Shown here piece by piece: positions 1 through 7,381 of a DNA stretch of 38,249 nucleotides. Both the position numbers and the translations under genes were made by a program. Position 1 is the stretch's first letter. Every line of letters starts with the position of its first letter. The stretch is from CAZNYN01 sp964422205 (GTDB lineage: Bacteria > Synergistota > Synergistia > Synergistales > Synergistaceae): contig CAYRAI010000022.1 of the NCBI GenBank assembly GCA_964422205.1, forward strand, positions 1-38,249. Reading direction: 5' to 3'. Below the pieces are notes generated by a model, which had not been told where the DNA came from, made no database searches, and was given only the letters and a program-made list of their open reading frames with translations.

Positions 1-28
1 CTGCTGCTTTGATTGCTGCGTTTGGCAT
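1..28 (-). CDS. Start of a truncated gene, possibly grdC (reductase component C)
   Basis: On the minus strand an ATG at 26-28 follows a purine-rich ribosome binding site (AAGGAAGAG, four bases upstream) and opens a frame reading MPNAAIKAA before the window ends. This position, downstream of grdB, and the M-x-N-x-x-IKAA-like opening fit GrdC, the beta subunit of reductase component C that releases acetyl phosphate. Only nine residues are visible, so the identity is inferred mainly from context. Confidence 0.4.
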
Positions 29-65
29 GTGTCTCTTCCTTCCTGTGGATGATTTTATTGTGTAA

Positions 66-95
66 TTTATAAGCTCATAAGAGCTGAATATTCAA
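66..95 (-). promoter_or_regulatory. Candidate sigma70 promoter for the gene at the left edge
   Basis: On the minus strand TTGAAT (90-95) is separated by 18 bases from TATAAA (66-71). It lies between the grdB terminator and the ATG at 28, so the leftmost gene probably has its own transcript. A small GCTC/GAGC palindrome lies in the spacer. Confidence 0.4.
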
Positions 96-123
96 TTTTA
101 GTTTTAAAGCAAGGTTCATTATA

Positions 124-168
124 AAAAGGCGGAGCAACCGCCATTTACATAAATGGCAGATGCTCCGC
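124..168 (-). terminator. Strong Rho-independent terminator after grdB
   Basis: On the minus strand an 8-bp outer stem (161-168 with 129-136, GCGGAGCA/TGCTCCGC) encloses an 8-bp inner stem (150-157 with 140-147) and is followed by a T run. It begins nine bases after the grdB stop and closes the grdX-grdE-grdB transcript. Confidence 0.9.
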
Positions 169-176
169 TCTCGTTT

Positions 177-1478
177 CTAGAATACTGTCTGTTCTGATAC
201 AGGTGTTCCGAGTGCTTTGAGTGCTTTCTCGACAAGTCCCTTGCGAATTACAAGTTCTTCTTCCGGTGTCTTGGAAGCATCGCCGAGCGGGAACGGAATT
301 GCGACTGCAGGTACTATTCTGTTTGCTCCGACTGTAAGGGAGATAGGAACGATTGTGCAGATATGCACAACAGGAATGCCGTAGCTTTCGATTGCTTTGA
401 CCATCGTTGCACCGCAACGTGTGCAAGTTCCTCAGGTGGATGTGAGGATCACAGCGTCAACTCCATTGTTCTTGAGTTCTTCGCCGATGGCAAGTCCGAA
501 TTTCTTCGCATTGGCTGTTGAAGTTCCGTTTCCTACTGTTGTGAAGAAGTAGTCATAGAGCTTCTTGAATACTCCGGCCTTCTCCATTGTACGAAGTTCG
601 TCAACGGGGAGGACTCTGTTCGGGTCGTGGTTGGCATATGTGGGGTCGTAGCCGCCGTGAGCTGTCGCATAGTGCTCGCTGTCTGCTGTTGCCACGTCTG
701 CGATGCAGTATCTGCCGAACTTTGAAGCGCTTGATGATTCGATATGATCAGGGTTGCCCTTCGGTACGATACCGCCTGATGTTACGAGGGCGATTGTCGC
801 ATTCTTCATATCTGTGATTGCCGCAGCGGGATCTACGCGGTCAAATACGGGCATCGGATATTCTGTTGTGAACTCTTCGCCTTTGAGCTTCTTAACGAGC
901 ATTGCTACTGCGCGGTCTGCACCGGGCATGTCGTGGAAGCAGTTCTTGCGGACGCCGCGTGAAATGTATCCGTCTTCCTCGGGGCTTCCGAGTGTTCCTT
1001 CTTTGAGGAGCTTAAGGACGAGCTTCGCCATCGCTGGTACTGCATCTTTAATGCCGCGTGCGCTGTCCGCTGTCTGTACAATGTAGAGGCTTTTGCGGAA
1101 CATGTCAACGCCGGGGTTCTCAGGGTACATGCCTGTAATAACAGGAATGCCGAGTCTCTTGGAGACTGCGTCTGATACACCGCCGCATGCTGTGCCGTAG
1201 CGTCCTGCGTTGAATGCGGGGCCTGCGACTACTGCATCGGGCTTAAAGTCTGAAATCATTTTGATGATTGTATCTGTTGCGGAATCCATGTTCTCCGCAT
1301 AGTATCCGTCGCCGCAGATTACTGTTCCAACAACTTCAGCTTCTGCTCCGAGAGCCAATTTAAGAGCTGCACCCGGTCCTACTACGCCTGCGCGTGACTC
1401 GGGAGCGATATCAGCTTTCTCTTCTCCGCCTATTCCTGCGAAGAACTGGTTGATGTAATGAACTATTCTATATGTCAT
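177..1478 (-). CDS. grdB: Selenoprotein GrdB-type subunit of reductase protein B (glycine/sarcosine/betaine), locus 1
   Basis: This is the selenocysteine subunit of substrate-specific protein B, which binds the amine substrate together with GrdE and hands its carbon unit to selenoprotein A. The frame is interrupted by one UGA at 432-434 (codon 349), in the family context TST-U-GTCTRCGA, and continues to TAG at 177-179, giving 433 residues with Sec349. The N-terminus, MTYRIVHYINQFFAGIGGEEKAD, split as MTYRIVHYINQF plus FAGIGGEEKAD, is the typical GrdB opening, and a CxxC lies just after the Sec. It is 16 bases downstream of grdE and last before the terminator. The copy in locus 2 has its Sec at the same residue number. 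Substrate choice (GrdB, GrdF or GrdH type) is not resolved; the glycine riboswitch upstream favours glycine. A conventional gene caller would split this gene at the UGA. Confidence 0.93.
405..419 (-). other. Bacterial SECIS-like hairpin of grdB locus 1
   Basis: Just 3' of the UGA on the minus strand is a perfect 6-bp stem with a three-base loop, CGTTGC-GGT-GCAACG. The first loop G lies 21 bases from the U of the UGA. This spacing and a G at the start of the loop match the known bacterial SECIS pattern recognised by SelB. The equivalent hairpin in locus 2 has the same loop and the same distance. Confidence 0.7.
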
Positions 1479-1494
1479 GGGTCTTCCTCCTCCG

Positions 1495-2787
1495 CTACCA
1501 CGTCTGCGCGCCGAGCTTGTTGAAGCCGAGCTCGCATGTCGCGCCTGTTATTGCCTGAAGCTCAACTTCTATTGTGCCGTCGGCATGGAGTGAACCGTCA
1601 AATCCGCCCGCGATGACATCAACGTAATCGGTGAATCCGATAAGTTTGTCAAGTTTCGGGAGATAGACCATTTCGTTTGCGTTGCCTGCTGTTACGACTG
1701 CTGTAGCTTCTTTTGTCGCGTCCGCGAGTGACTGGCTTGCGCCGTCACGGCCGGCATATTCGTCTGTTACGAGAGCTGTCTTAATGCCTGCTGTTTCGGC
1801 CTTGCGGCAGTTCATGATAAGGTCTGCATCAGGGTTGCCGAAGCCTTCTTCGCTGATGACTACGCCGTCTACGCCGAGCATTGTTGCGAGCTTAATGGCA
1901 TAGGATGAGCTGCGGCGCTTGTCGGCAAGTGTTACGTTTTCGTTTGTGATGATTACGCCGACAAAGTTGATATCTTTTCCGTGACGTTCATAGAGTGAGC
2001 GAATGACGGGGTTGTTGAGGTGGACATATGTGCTGTTCTTGTCGCATGCGGAAACGCAGTTTCCGGAAACGATAGCGCCGTCCATTGTCTCGTTGGGGTG
2101 AATAAGTGAAGGAAGAATTTTCTTCGCATCAATTCCGTAAACATATGTGTCATGGAGAAGTCCCTGTGTCTGAAGCATGTATACATAAGCGACTTTCGGA
2201 AGTTCCGGGTAGGCCTTCATGCTCTCTGCGAATGCGGGGATTTCATATGTCTTTGTCTCGTCTGCCTTTGCTCCGGCTTTGTAGGCGCTCTGTGCAAGAT
2301 AGAGAGCTGCTTTGAATCCTGCGAGGCGGCATGCCTTCTCATAGGCGTAAACTTCAATACCCTCTTTGGGCTCGAATACAAGGACGATGTTGAGTGTCTT
2401 TGAGAACGGTGTGTACTTCGCGCCCTCTCCGCTCATGTCAACGATACCTTCCTGGAATCCGACGATACGGCCGCATGTTACTACTGCTGCGCCTTCGAGT
2501 ACAAATGTTTTGCCGTTTCCGACTGTCTCGACATCGCTGATCATTCCGGGGAATACTTCGCCTGTTCCCTCTACTTTGCAGCGCGGTTCTACTGCATCCT
2601 TTACCGGTGTGATTCTGACGCTTTCTCCGGGACGTGCCATGTCTGCGTTAAGTGACTTGAAGTTCTCGTCTGCGACGAGTTCAAGAAGTTCACTCTTGTT
2701 GACCTGGAGCGTTCCGTCCGCGAGGAGCTGTGTCTTATCTCCCCATGCGATTCCCTTTACGTGTGCTTTGAGCAGTTCCAGTTTCAT
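1495..2787 (-). CDS. grdE: GrdE-type pyruvoyl proprotein of reductase protein B, locus 1
   Basis: The 430-residue proprotein is the partner of GrdB in substrate-binding protein B. Members of this family are cleaved at a cysteine to give two chains, the C-terminal one carrying a pyruvoyl group that forms a Schiff base with the substrate amine. The cleavage motif SGNCVSACDKN is present with Asn243-Cys244. The start at 2787 is fixed by AGGAGG six bases upstream, and the opening MKLELLKAHVKGI matches the locus 2 copy. It lies 39 bases after grdX and 16 bases before grdB. Codons favour ATC, AAC and TAC, unlike the neighbouring efflux genes, suggesting high expression. GrdG or GrdI (sarcosine or betaine types) are alternatives. 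Confidence 0.92.
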   Translation of the reverse strand: MKLELLKAHVKGIAWGDKTQLLADGTLQVNKSELLELVADENFKSLNADMARPGESVRITPVKDAVEPRCKVEGTGEVFPGMISDVETVGNGKTFVLEGAAVVTCGRIVGFQEGIVDMSGEGAKYTPFSKTLNIVLVFEPKEGIEVYAYEKACRLAGFKAALYLAQSAYKAGAKADETKTYEIPAFAESMKAYPELPKVAYVYMLQTQGLLHDTYVYGIDAKKILPSLIHPNETMDGAIVSGNCVSACDKNSTYVHLNNPVIRSLYERHGKDINFVGVIITNENVTLADKRRSSSYAIKLATMLGVDGVVISEEGFGNPDADLIMNCRKAETAGIKTALVTDEYAGRDGASQSLADATKEATAVVTAGNANEMVYLPKLDKLIGFTDYVDVIAGGFDGSLHADGTIEVELQAITGATCELGFNKLGAQTW

Positions 2788-2826
2788 GGAATTCCTCCTT
2801 CTATTGTTGGTGCTTATTTTTTGTAA

Positions 2827-3282
2827 CTAGCAATTTGAGGATGCAGACTTTGGCATTACAACAGTTCGGTGCAATTCTGCCTTAATCAGATCAGTCTGCA
2901 TAAATGTTTCGTGCATTAGAACAAAGTCTAAGTATCTAAAGTCTTTATCTATGTTCTCCGGAAGCTCTCCAGGGTGTCTGATGACGGGAGCGCTGTCATA
3001 GACTGACATCGCATCGTCAAGCAGTTTGAGAGATTCAAAATCTGCCGCATCTGAGCTGCCATTTTTTGCTTTGCTTAATACAAGAGTACGGTATGGCTGT
3101 TGGTTTGGCTTAAAGTTGCCGTAAAGAGGATTTGCTGTTAATTTCCAGCCAAAGTGAATCATATCTCTGGCTTTTTTTAATACATCAACGGCAGTACCTT
3201 CAATTAATTCGGAGGTATACAGGCAGGGTACAAGGTCAGGATTATTAGTGATACAAACATAATTAACAGAAGATGTCGACAT
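2827..3282 (-). CDS. grdX: GrdX family protein, locus 1
   Basis: GrdX is a small protein of unknown function found in glycine reductase operons. This 151-residue copy shares the family pattern with the locus 2 copy: an opening I/V-TNNP, then EGTAVDVLKKA, then PYRTLVL. It is longer at the C-terminus and has no signal peptide or membrane segment. It is the first gene after the glycine riboswitch. The ATG at 3282 has no clear Shine-Dalgarno sequence, and it lies inside a possible hairpin (3265-3273 with 3310-3318), so its translation may be structurally controlled. A regulatory or assembly role is often supposed but is not shown by the sequence. Confidence 0.85.
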   Translation of the reverse strand: MSTSSVNYVCITNNPDLVPCLYTSELIEGTAVDVLKKARDMIHFGWKLTANPLYGNFKPNQQPYRTLVLSKAKNGSSDAADFESLKLLDDAMSVYDSAPVIRHPGELPENIDKDFRYLDFVLMHETFMQTDLIKAELHRTVVMPKSASSNC

Positions 3283-3318
3283 AGAAGAGCCCGCCTAACG
3301 TGCCAAGATTCTTCTGTT
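3265..3318 (-). promoter_or_regulatory. Inverted repeat spanning the grdX start codon
   Basis: On the minus strand AACAGAAGA (3310-3318) is perfectly complementary to TCTTCTGTT (3265-3273). The ATG of grdX (3280-3282) falls inside the loop side of this hairpin, and a second TCTTCT immediately before the ATG offers an alternative pairing. It lies between the riboswitch and the gene, so it could be the expression platform. This is an inference from complementarity only. Confidence 0.4.
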
Positions 3319-3358
3319 GTCGCCTCTTCCGCGTCTGTAAGAAGGTCGAATTCAGAAT

Positions 3359-3455
3359 TCTGTCCGGCGGCGATCCTGCTGCCTGAGAGTTTCGGCTCGT
3401 AGGCCTTGCCCCTTCGGCGCCTGAATTACTTCTTCAGGTCTCTCTCGCCACTTTC
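3359..3455 (-). ncRNA. Glycine riboswitch, single aptamer
   Basis: The minus strand carries the conserved elements in order: GGCGAGAGAGACC, a short hairpin CCTGAA/TTCAGG, GGCGCCGAAGGGGCAA, an arm GGCC/GAGCC, CTCTCAGGCA, and the 3' flank GGACAGA. These are diagnostic of the glycine aptamer. No second full aptamer is visible before grdX, so it appears to be a singlet. It sits between a strong promoter and grdX and should couple protein B synthesis to glycine. Confidence 0.93.
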
Positions 3456-3470
3456 ATCCAGATTATGTTC

Positions 3471-3498
3471 AGTATAACAATAGCTGAAATTCTGTCAA
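3471..3498 (-). promoter_or_regulatory. Promoter of the grdX-grdE-grdB operon
   Basis: On the minus strand a perfect TTGACA (3493-3498) is followed after 16 bases by TATACT (3471-3476). Transcription would start near 3465, just ahead of the riboswitch. Confidence 0.8.
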
Positions 3499-4186
3499 CA
3501 GCATAAATTAAATTCATGAAATATACGTATTATATTACGGTATTTTCTAAACTAACAGTCACAACATAAAGAAACCTCAAATACTTGTTAATATTTTCAC
3601 AGTCGAGAGAACAGGGGAAAAAGAAGGTGAGTCGGTGCTTAATTTTTATCGGTAATCCAGCACTGCTGCATGAATATTGGCATTTACAGAGGCAGAGATG
3701 AATTTTTCAATTCCCGTCAGGCACTCCTTACATTGCTGCGACAAGGGCGTCGAAGAAAGAAGTTTTATTTAACAAAGGCCTAATCGCAATCTGTCTCTGA
3801 TGCTTTTTGTATGGAATATTATTGCCTTTTTGCCTTGTGCGATTCCGCTCGTTTTGCGTAACGGTTATGTGCATAGAGGAGCTTGCCGGCACTGTGTTTA
3901 AGGGGTGTTCTGCCGTGATGTCCGCGGTTGTGGATTTGTAACACTCCGTACCGTGAATGAGAGCTCGGACGGGGTGTTTCACTCAGGCGGAACACTCGAA
4001 TTTGTTTTTCCAGGCCTTAGGTGAATGAGAGAGCTTTATGTTATGTCATTTACTCAATTTCTGCGCTCTCTGTTTTTTAAAGTCTCTATGTTCATAATTA
4101 AGATAACACATAGTTATTATAAAAGCAAATGTCAAATGTTTTCGTCACACTATCTATGCCGTGGGTTTGGGGATACTGCACGGCAA
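3499..4186. other. Intergenic stretch of about 690 bases with no recognisable gene
   Basis: The stretch separates the grd operon promoter from the end of the macB operon. Two short open frames occur (minus strand 3728-3982 and plus strand 4025-4258), but neither has a convincing ribosome binding site or a recognisable family. They may be chance or remnants. No tRNA, CRISPR or mobile element was recognised. Confidence 0.5.
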
Positions 4187-4232
4187 AATCTATCTTTATC
4201 CCGTGCAGTGAGGGCCGGGATTAGGATAGATT
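4187..4232 (-). terminator. Terminator of the efflux operon
   Basis: Downstream of the macB stop on the minus strand, AATCTATC pairs with GATAGATT (4225-4232 with 4187-4194) and ATCCCG with CGGGAT, followed by TTTTG. A competing 9-bp inverted repeat, ACTGCACGG/CCGTGCAGT (4175-4183 with 4201-4209), overlaps one stem arm and could not form at the same time. Confidence 0.55.
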
Positions 4233-4275
4233 CTGCTTGTAATTTTAGGCTTTTTTAAAATGTCCGATTTATAGC

Positions 4276-5493
4276 TTATTCGTATTTCAGGGCGTCTATG
4301 GGGTTTAGCAATGATGCTTTCCATGCCGGGTAGTAGCCGAAGCCTACTCCGACAAATGCTGAGAATACAAAGGCCAGAATTATTGATGAGGCTGTGAATA
4401 TCGGAGGCGCCGATGTGAAGGAGGCCAGAGCGTAGCCTGCAAATATTCCCAATATTATTCCTATTGTGCCTCCTATCATGGAGAGTACCATCGCTTCTAT
4501 AAGGAACTGAGCTCTTATGTCAATAGATTTCGCGCCTACTGCCATTCTTATGCCGATCTCTCTCGTTCTTTCTGTGACTGATACCAGCATTATGTTCATT
4601 ATGCCTATTCCGCCTACCACAAGAGATATGAAGGCTATCGAGCCTAAGAGCATTGACATTATTGTTGTGGTCTTTCTGCGAGCTTCGAGCATCTGAGTGA
4701 CGTTTCTTACGGCAAAGTCGTCGGCTTCTCCCGCCCTTATTTTGTGTCTTTCGCGCAGCAGAATTTCCGTCTCACTCTGTATGTAGTTCAGAGCGTTCAT
4801 GGATACGCCTTTGATGTAGATGTTGCCGATGCGGCCGGGGGTGTTCCAGCGTACAAGTCTCTTTTGGGCCGCCGTAAGCGGCACAAGCACAAAGTCGTCC
4901 TGGTCGCTGCCCATTTGCGACTGTCCCTTGCCTGTAAAGACTCCAACTATTTTGAACGGAATTTTGTTTATTCTTAACATTTTTCCAACTGGGTTTTCCC
5001 CTTGGAACATTTTATCCGCTATTGTTTTGCCTATTACCGCTATTTTGGCACCCTGTCTTACATCGCTGTCGTTTATGTCTCTGCCCGATGAGACCTGCCA
5101 GTCCTGGACGTATGAGAAATTTTCGGTGCTGCCTGTGACGTTTGTGCTCCAGTTTGTGTTTCCGTAAATGAGTGTTACGGAGGTATTTATCATGGGAGCT
5201 ACGGCATCTATACCTGAGACTTCACGTTCTATGGCTTTCGCGTCATCGTATGTCAGATATCTTTGGGTGCCGCTTGTGGACATTGCGGCTCTGTCGGGAA
5301 ATACCATGATGAAGTTGCTTCCGAATGACGCTATCTGTTCGTCTATGCTTTTGTTGGCTCCGGCTCCCACTGCGAATGCCGCTATGACCGCGGCGACTCC
5401 TATTATTATTCCAAGCGCCGTCAGCATGGAACGCGTCTTGTTTCGCCGCAGTGCGCGGGCTGCTGTTTTTACTATTTCCTGCGAAGAGATCAT
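4276..5493 (-). CDS. macB: MacB-type ABC transporter permease
   Basis: This is the inner-membrane permease of a tripartite ABC efflux pump, 405 residues. The N-terminal membrane segment (about 19-45, RSMLTALGIIIGVAAVIAAF) is followed by a large periplasmic MacB-type core and a C-terminal FtsX domain with three membrane segments (about 283-310, 333-362 and 367-390). The motif TRTREIGIRMAVGAK, seen here as ERTREIGIRMAVGA, is typical of MacB/FtsX permeases. The ATPase is a separate gene one base upstream, unlike fused E. coli MacB. It is last in the operon, before the terminator. Substrates of such pumps include macrolides, peptides and other amphiphiles; the substrate here is unknown. Confidence 0.9.
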   Translation of the reverse strand: MISSQEIVKTAARALRRNKTRSMLTALGIIIGVAAVIAAFAVGAGANKSIDEQIASFGSNFIMVFPDRAAMSTSGTQRYLTYDDAKAIEREVSGIDAVAPMINTSVTLIYGNTNWSTNVTGSTENFSYVQDWQVSSGRDINDSDVRQGAKIAVIGKTIADKMFQGENPVGKMLRINKIPFKIVGVFTGKGQSQMGSDQDDFVLVPLTAAQKRLVRWNTPGRIGNIYIKGVSMNALNYIQSETEILLRERHKIRAGEADDFAVRNVTQMLEARRKTTTIMSMLLGSIAFISLVVGGIGIMNIMLVSVTERTREIGIRMAVGAKSIDIRAQFLIEAMVLSMIGGTIGIILGIFAGYALASFTSAPPIFTASSIILAFVFSAFVGVGFGYYPAWKASLLNPIDALKYE

Positions 5494-5494
5494 T

Positions 5495-6190
5495 TTAGAG
5501 CACCCTCTTCCCGTTTATTTCGTCACTGTGGATAATTCCGTCTTTGAAGTGGAGTATGCGTTTGGCATAGGCCGCTACGTCCGGTTCGTGAGTGACCAAG
5601 ATTATCGTTATACCCTCTTCATTTAGTTTGGAGAAGAGTCTCATTATTTCGTCGCTTGTCTTTGAGTCTAGGTTGCCTGTAGGCTCGTCAGCCATCAGTA
5701 TAGGAGCTCTGTTGACTATTCCTCTTGCTATTGCGACTCTCTGCTGCTGTCCTCCCGAAAGCTGCGTGGGTTCGTGATCCGTTCTATCGGAGAGGCCCAT
5801 TTCAGCAAGTGCGGCGCGAGCTCTTTCGTGTCTCTCTTTTGCGGGGATTCCGGCATATAGCATGGGAAGCTCTACATTTTCGGCTGCTGTTGTCTTTTGG
5901 AGCAGGTTGAAGCCTTGAAAGACGAAGCCAATCATGCTGTTTCTTATCGAGGCCAGTTCATCGCTTTCCAGTCCGCCAACATCTCTTCCGTCTAGGAGAT
6001 ATGTTCCCGAAGTCGGTCTGTCGAGGCAGCCCAATATGTTCATTGTCGTTGATTTGCCCGATCCGGAGGGGCCCATCATTGCGACAAACTCACCGCGTTC
6101 GACTTTGAGGTTCACCCCGTGCAGTATTTCTATCTCATCACTGCCGAGAGTAAAGCTCTTTCTGATTCCTTTCAGCTCTACAAGCGCCAT
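5495..6190 (-). CDS. MacB-type ABC transporter ATP-binding protein
   Basis: This is the cytoplasmic ATPase of the efflux pump, 231 residues, of the MacB/LolD subfamily. Walker A is GPSGSGKST (about 40-48), the Q-loop region reads FVFQGFNLL, the signature is LSGGQQQR and Walker B is ILMADEPTGNLD, so all catalytic motifs are intact. The ATG immediately follows the macA stop codon, and the gene ends one base before the permease start, indicating translational coupling. Confidence 0.93.
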   Translation of the reverse strand: MALVELKGIRKSFTLGSDEIEILHGVNLKVERGEFVAMMGPSGSGKSTTMNILGCLDRPTSGTYLLDGRDVGGLESDELASIRNSMIGFVFQGFNLLQKTTAAENVELPMLYAGIPAKERHERARAALAEMGLSDRTDHEPTQLSGGQQQRVAIARGIVNRAPILMADEPTGNLDSKTSDEIMRLFSKLNEEGITIILVTHEPDVAAYAKRILHFKDGIIHSDEINGKRVL

Positions 6191-7381
6191 TTATTTATCC
6201 TCTTTTGGAACTATTATTCCCGTTATTACCCTGTCTCCCTCTTTTATGCCCGAGACTATCTCTGTCTTTTCTCCGTCTGTTATGCCTTTTTTAACGTTCC
6301 GTCTTACTGGTACGCCTTTGGCATCCAATGTGTAAAGAGCCGGGGCTGAGGCTTTTGCGATATTTTGTTTGCCGCGCCCCATAGGTCCCATCGTACTCTG
6401 CTGATCATTGGGGTCAACCGGCTTAAAGCGAAATGCGCTGTTTGGAACTGTAACGACGCCGCTTCTCTCATCCATTATGAGAGATACGTTTGCTGTCATG
6501 CCGGGCATGAGCAGATTTTCATTGTTTGTGACTTTAACTATAACCGTGTATGTGACAACGTTGTTTGTTGTAACGGGAGATAGGCGTACCTGAGTGACTG
6601 TGCCTTCAAACTGTTTTGTCGGATGTGTGTCGACTGTGAAGAATGCTCTTTGACCGTCTTTGACCCCACCTATGTCGGCTTCGTCTACATTGACTTCTAC
6701 CTGCATCTGTTTGAGGTCTTTCGCTATTTCGGCGATACTGGGTGTCTGGTAGCTTGCCGCTACTGTCTGACCTTTGTCAACATTTTTTGCAACGACCACT
6801 CCGTCAACAGGTGAGTATATTTTTGTATAGCCGAAGTTTATTTCCGATTTAGAGAGGGAGGCGCGGTACTGTCTTATTTTCGCCTGTGATGCCTCTGTTT
6901 GGGCTTTGGCGGAGAGGTAGGAGCTTTCGTCCGCATCCACATCCGCTTTCGCTATCAAATCGCGTCTGGCAAGCTCTCTAGTGCGTGCAAGTTTTTTCTC
7001 CGCGTTGAAGAGTACCGCTTTGCTGTTCATGAGGTCGGCCTGTGCGGCGCTTAAGTTTGCCCTAGCCTGAGCTACGTCGGCAGCCTGAGTTGCTGAGTCT
7101 ATTTCCGCTATAAGCTGCCCCTTTTTTACTACGCTGTTGTAGTCTATGTATATTTCTTTTATTGTTCCGGATATCTGTGTACCGACATCTACCGTTTCAA
7201 CCGCGCCCAAAGTTCCCGTGGCCTGTATAAGAGAGCGGAGATCTGTTTTTTTCGCTTCTGCCGTTCTGTATGATATTATCTCTTTTTTGCCGCTGACAAA
7301 GTATAGCGCGCCTGCGCCTGCAGCAATAAGTATTATGAGTATGACTGCGTTTTTGATGCTGAATATTTTTCTTGCGTTCAC
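6191..7381 (-). CDS. macA: MacA/HlyD-type periplasmic adaptor (membrane fusion protein)
   Basis: This adaptor connects the MacB transporter to TolC. It has 396 residues, an N-terminal membrane anchor (about 11-28, AVILIILIAAGAGALYFV), a lipoyl/barrel-sandwich segment (VETVDVGTQISGTI), an alpha-hairpin rich in A, L and K, and a C-terminal beta-barrel and MP domain. The start chosen is GTG at 7379-7381: GGAGGT lies eight bases upstream and the GTGA overlaps the tolC stop by four bases. A longer frame to 7432 would run back inside tolC with no signal. It is followed immediately by the ATPase gene. Confidence 0.88.
   Translation of the reverse strand: MNARKIFSIKNAVILIILIAAGAGALYFVSGKKEIISYRTAEAKKTDLRSLIQATGTLGAVETVDVGTQISGTIKEIYIDYNSVVKKGQLIAEIDSATQAADVAQARANLSAAQADLMNSKAVLFNAEKKLARTRELARRDLIAKADVDADESSYLSAKAQTEASQAKIRQYRASLSKSEINFGYTKIYSPVDGVVVAKNVDKGQTVAASYQTPSIAEIAKDLKQMQVEVNVDEADIGGVKDGQRAFFTVDTHPTKQFEGTVTQVRLSPVTTNNVVTYTVIVKVTNNENLLMPGMTANVSLIMDERSGVVTVPNSAFRFKPVDPNDQQSTMGPMGRGKQNIAKASAPALYTLDAKGVPVRRNVKKGITDGEKTEIVSGIKEGDRVITGIIVPKEDK

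Noticed and set aside
177..1478. grdB locus 1 as a pseudogene broken by a stop codon
   Set aside because: The stop is a UGA at the conserved Sec position, the downstream frame is fully conserved and a SECIS-like hairpin follows.
3728..3982. 84-codon open frame on the minus strand
   Set aside because: No ribosome binding site, family pattern or conserved composition; kept only as part of the intergenic description.
4025..4258. 77-codon open frame on the plus strand
   Set aside because: It runs through the terminator hairpins and shows no recognisable protein.
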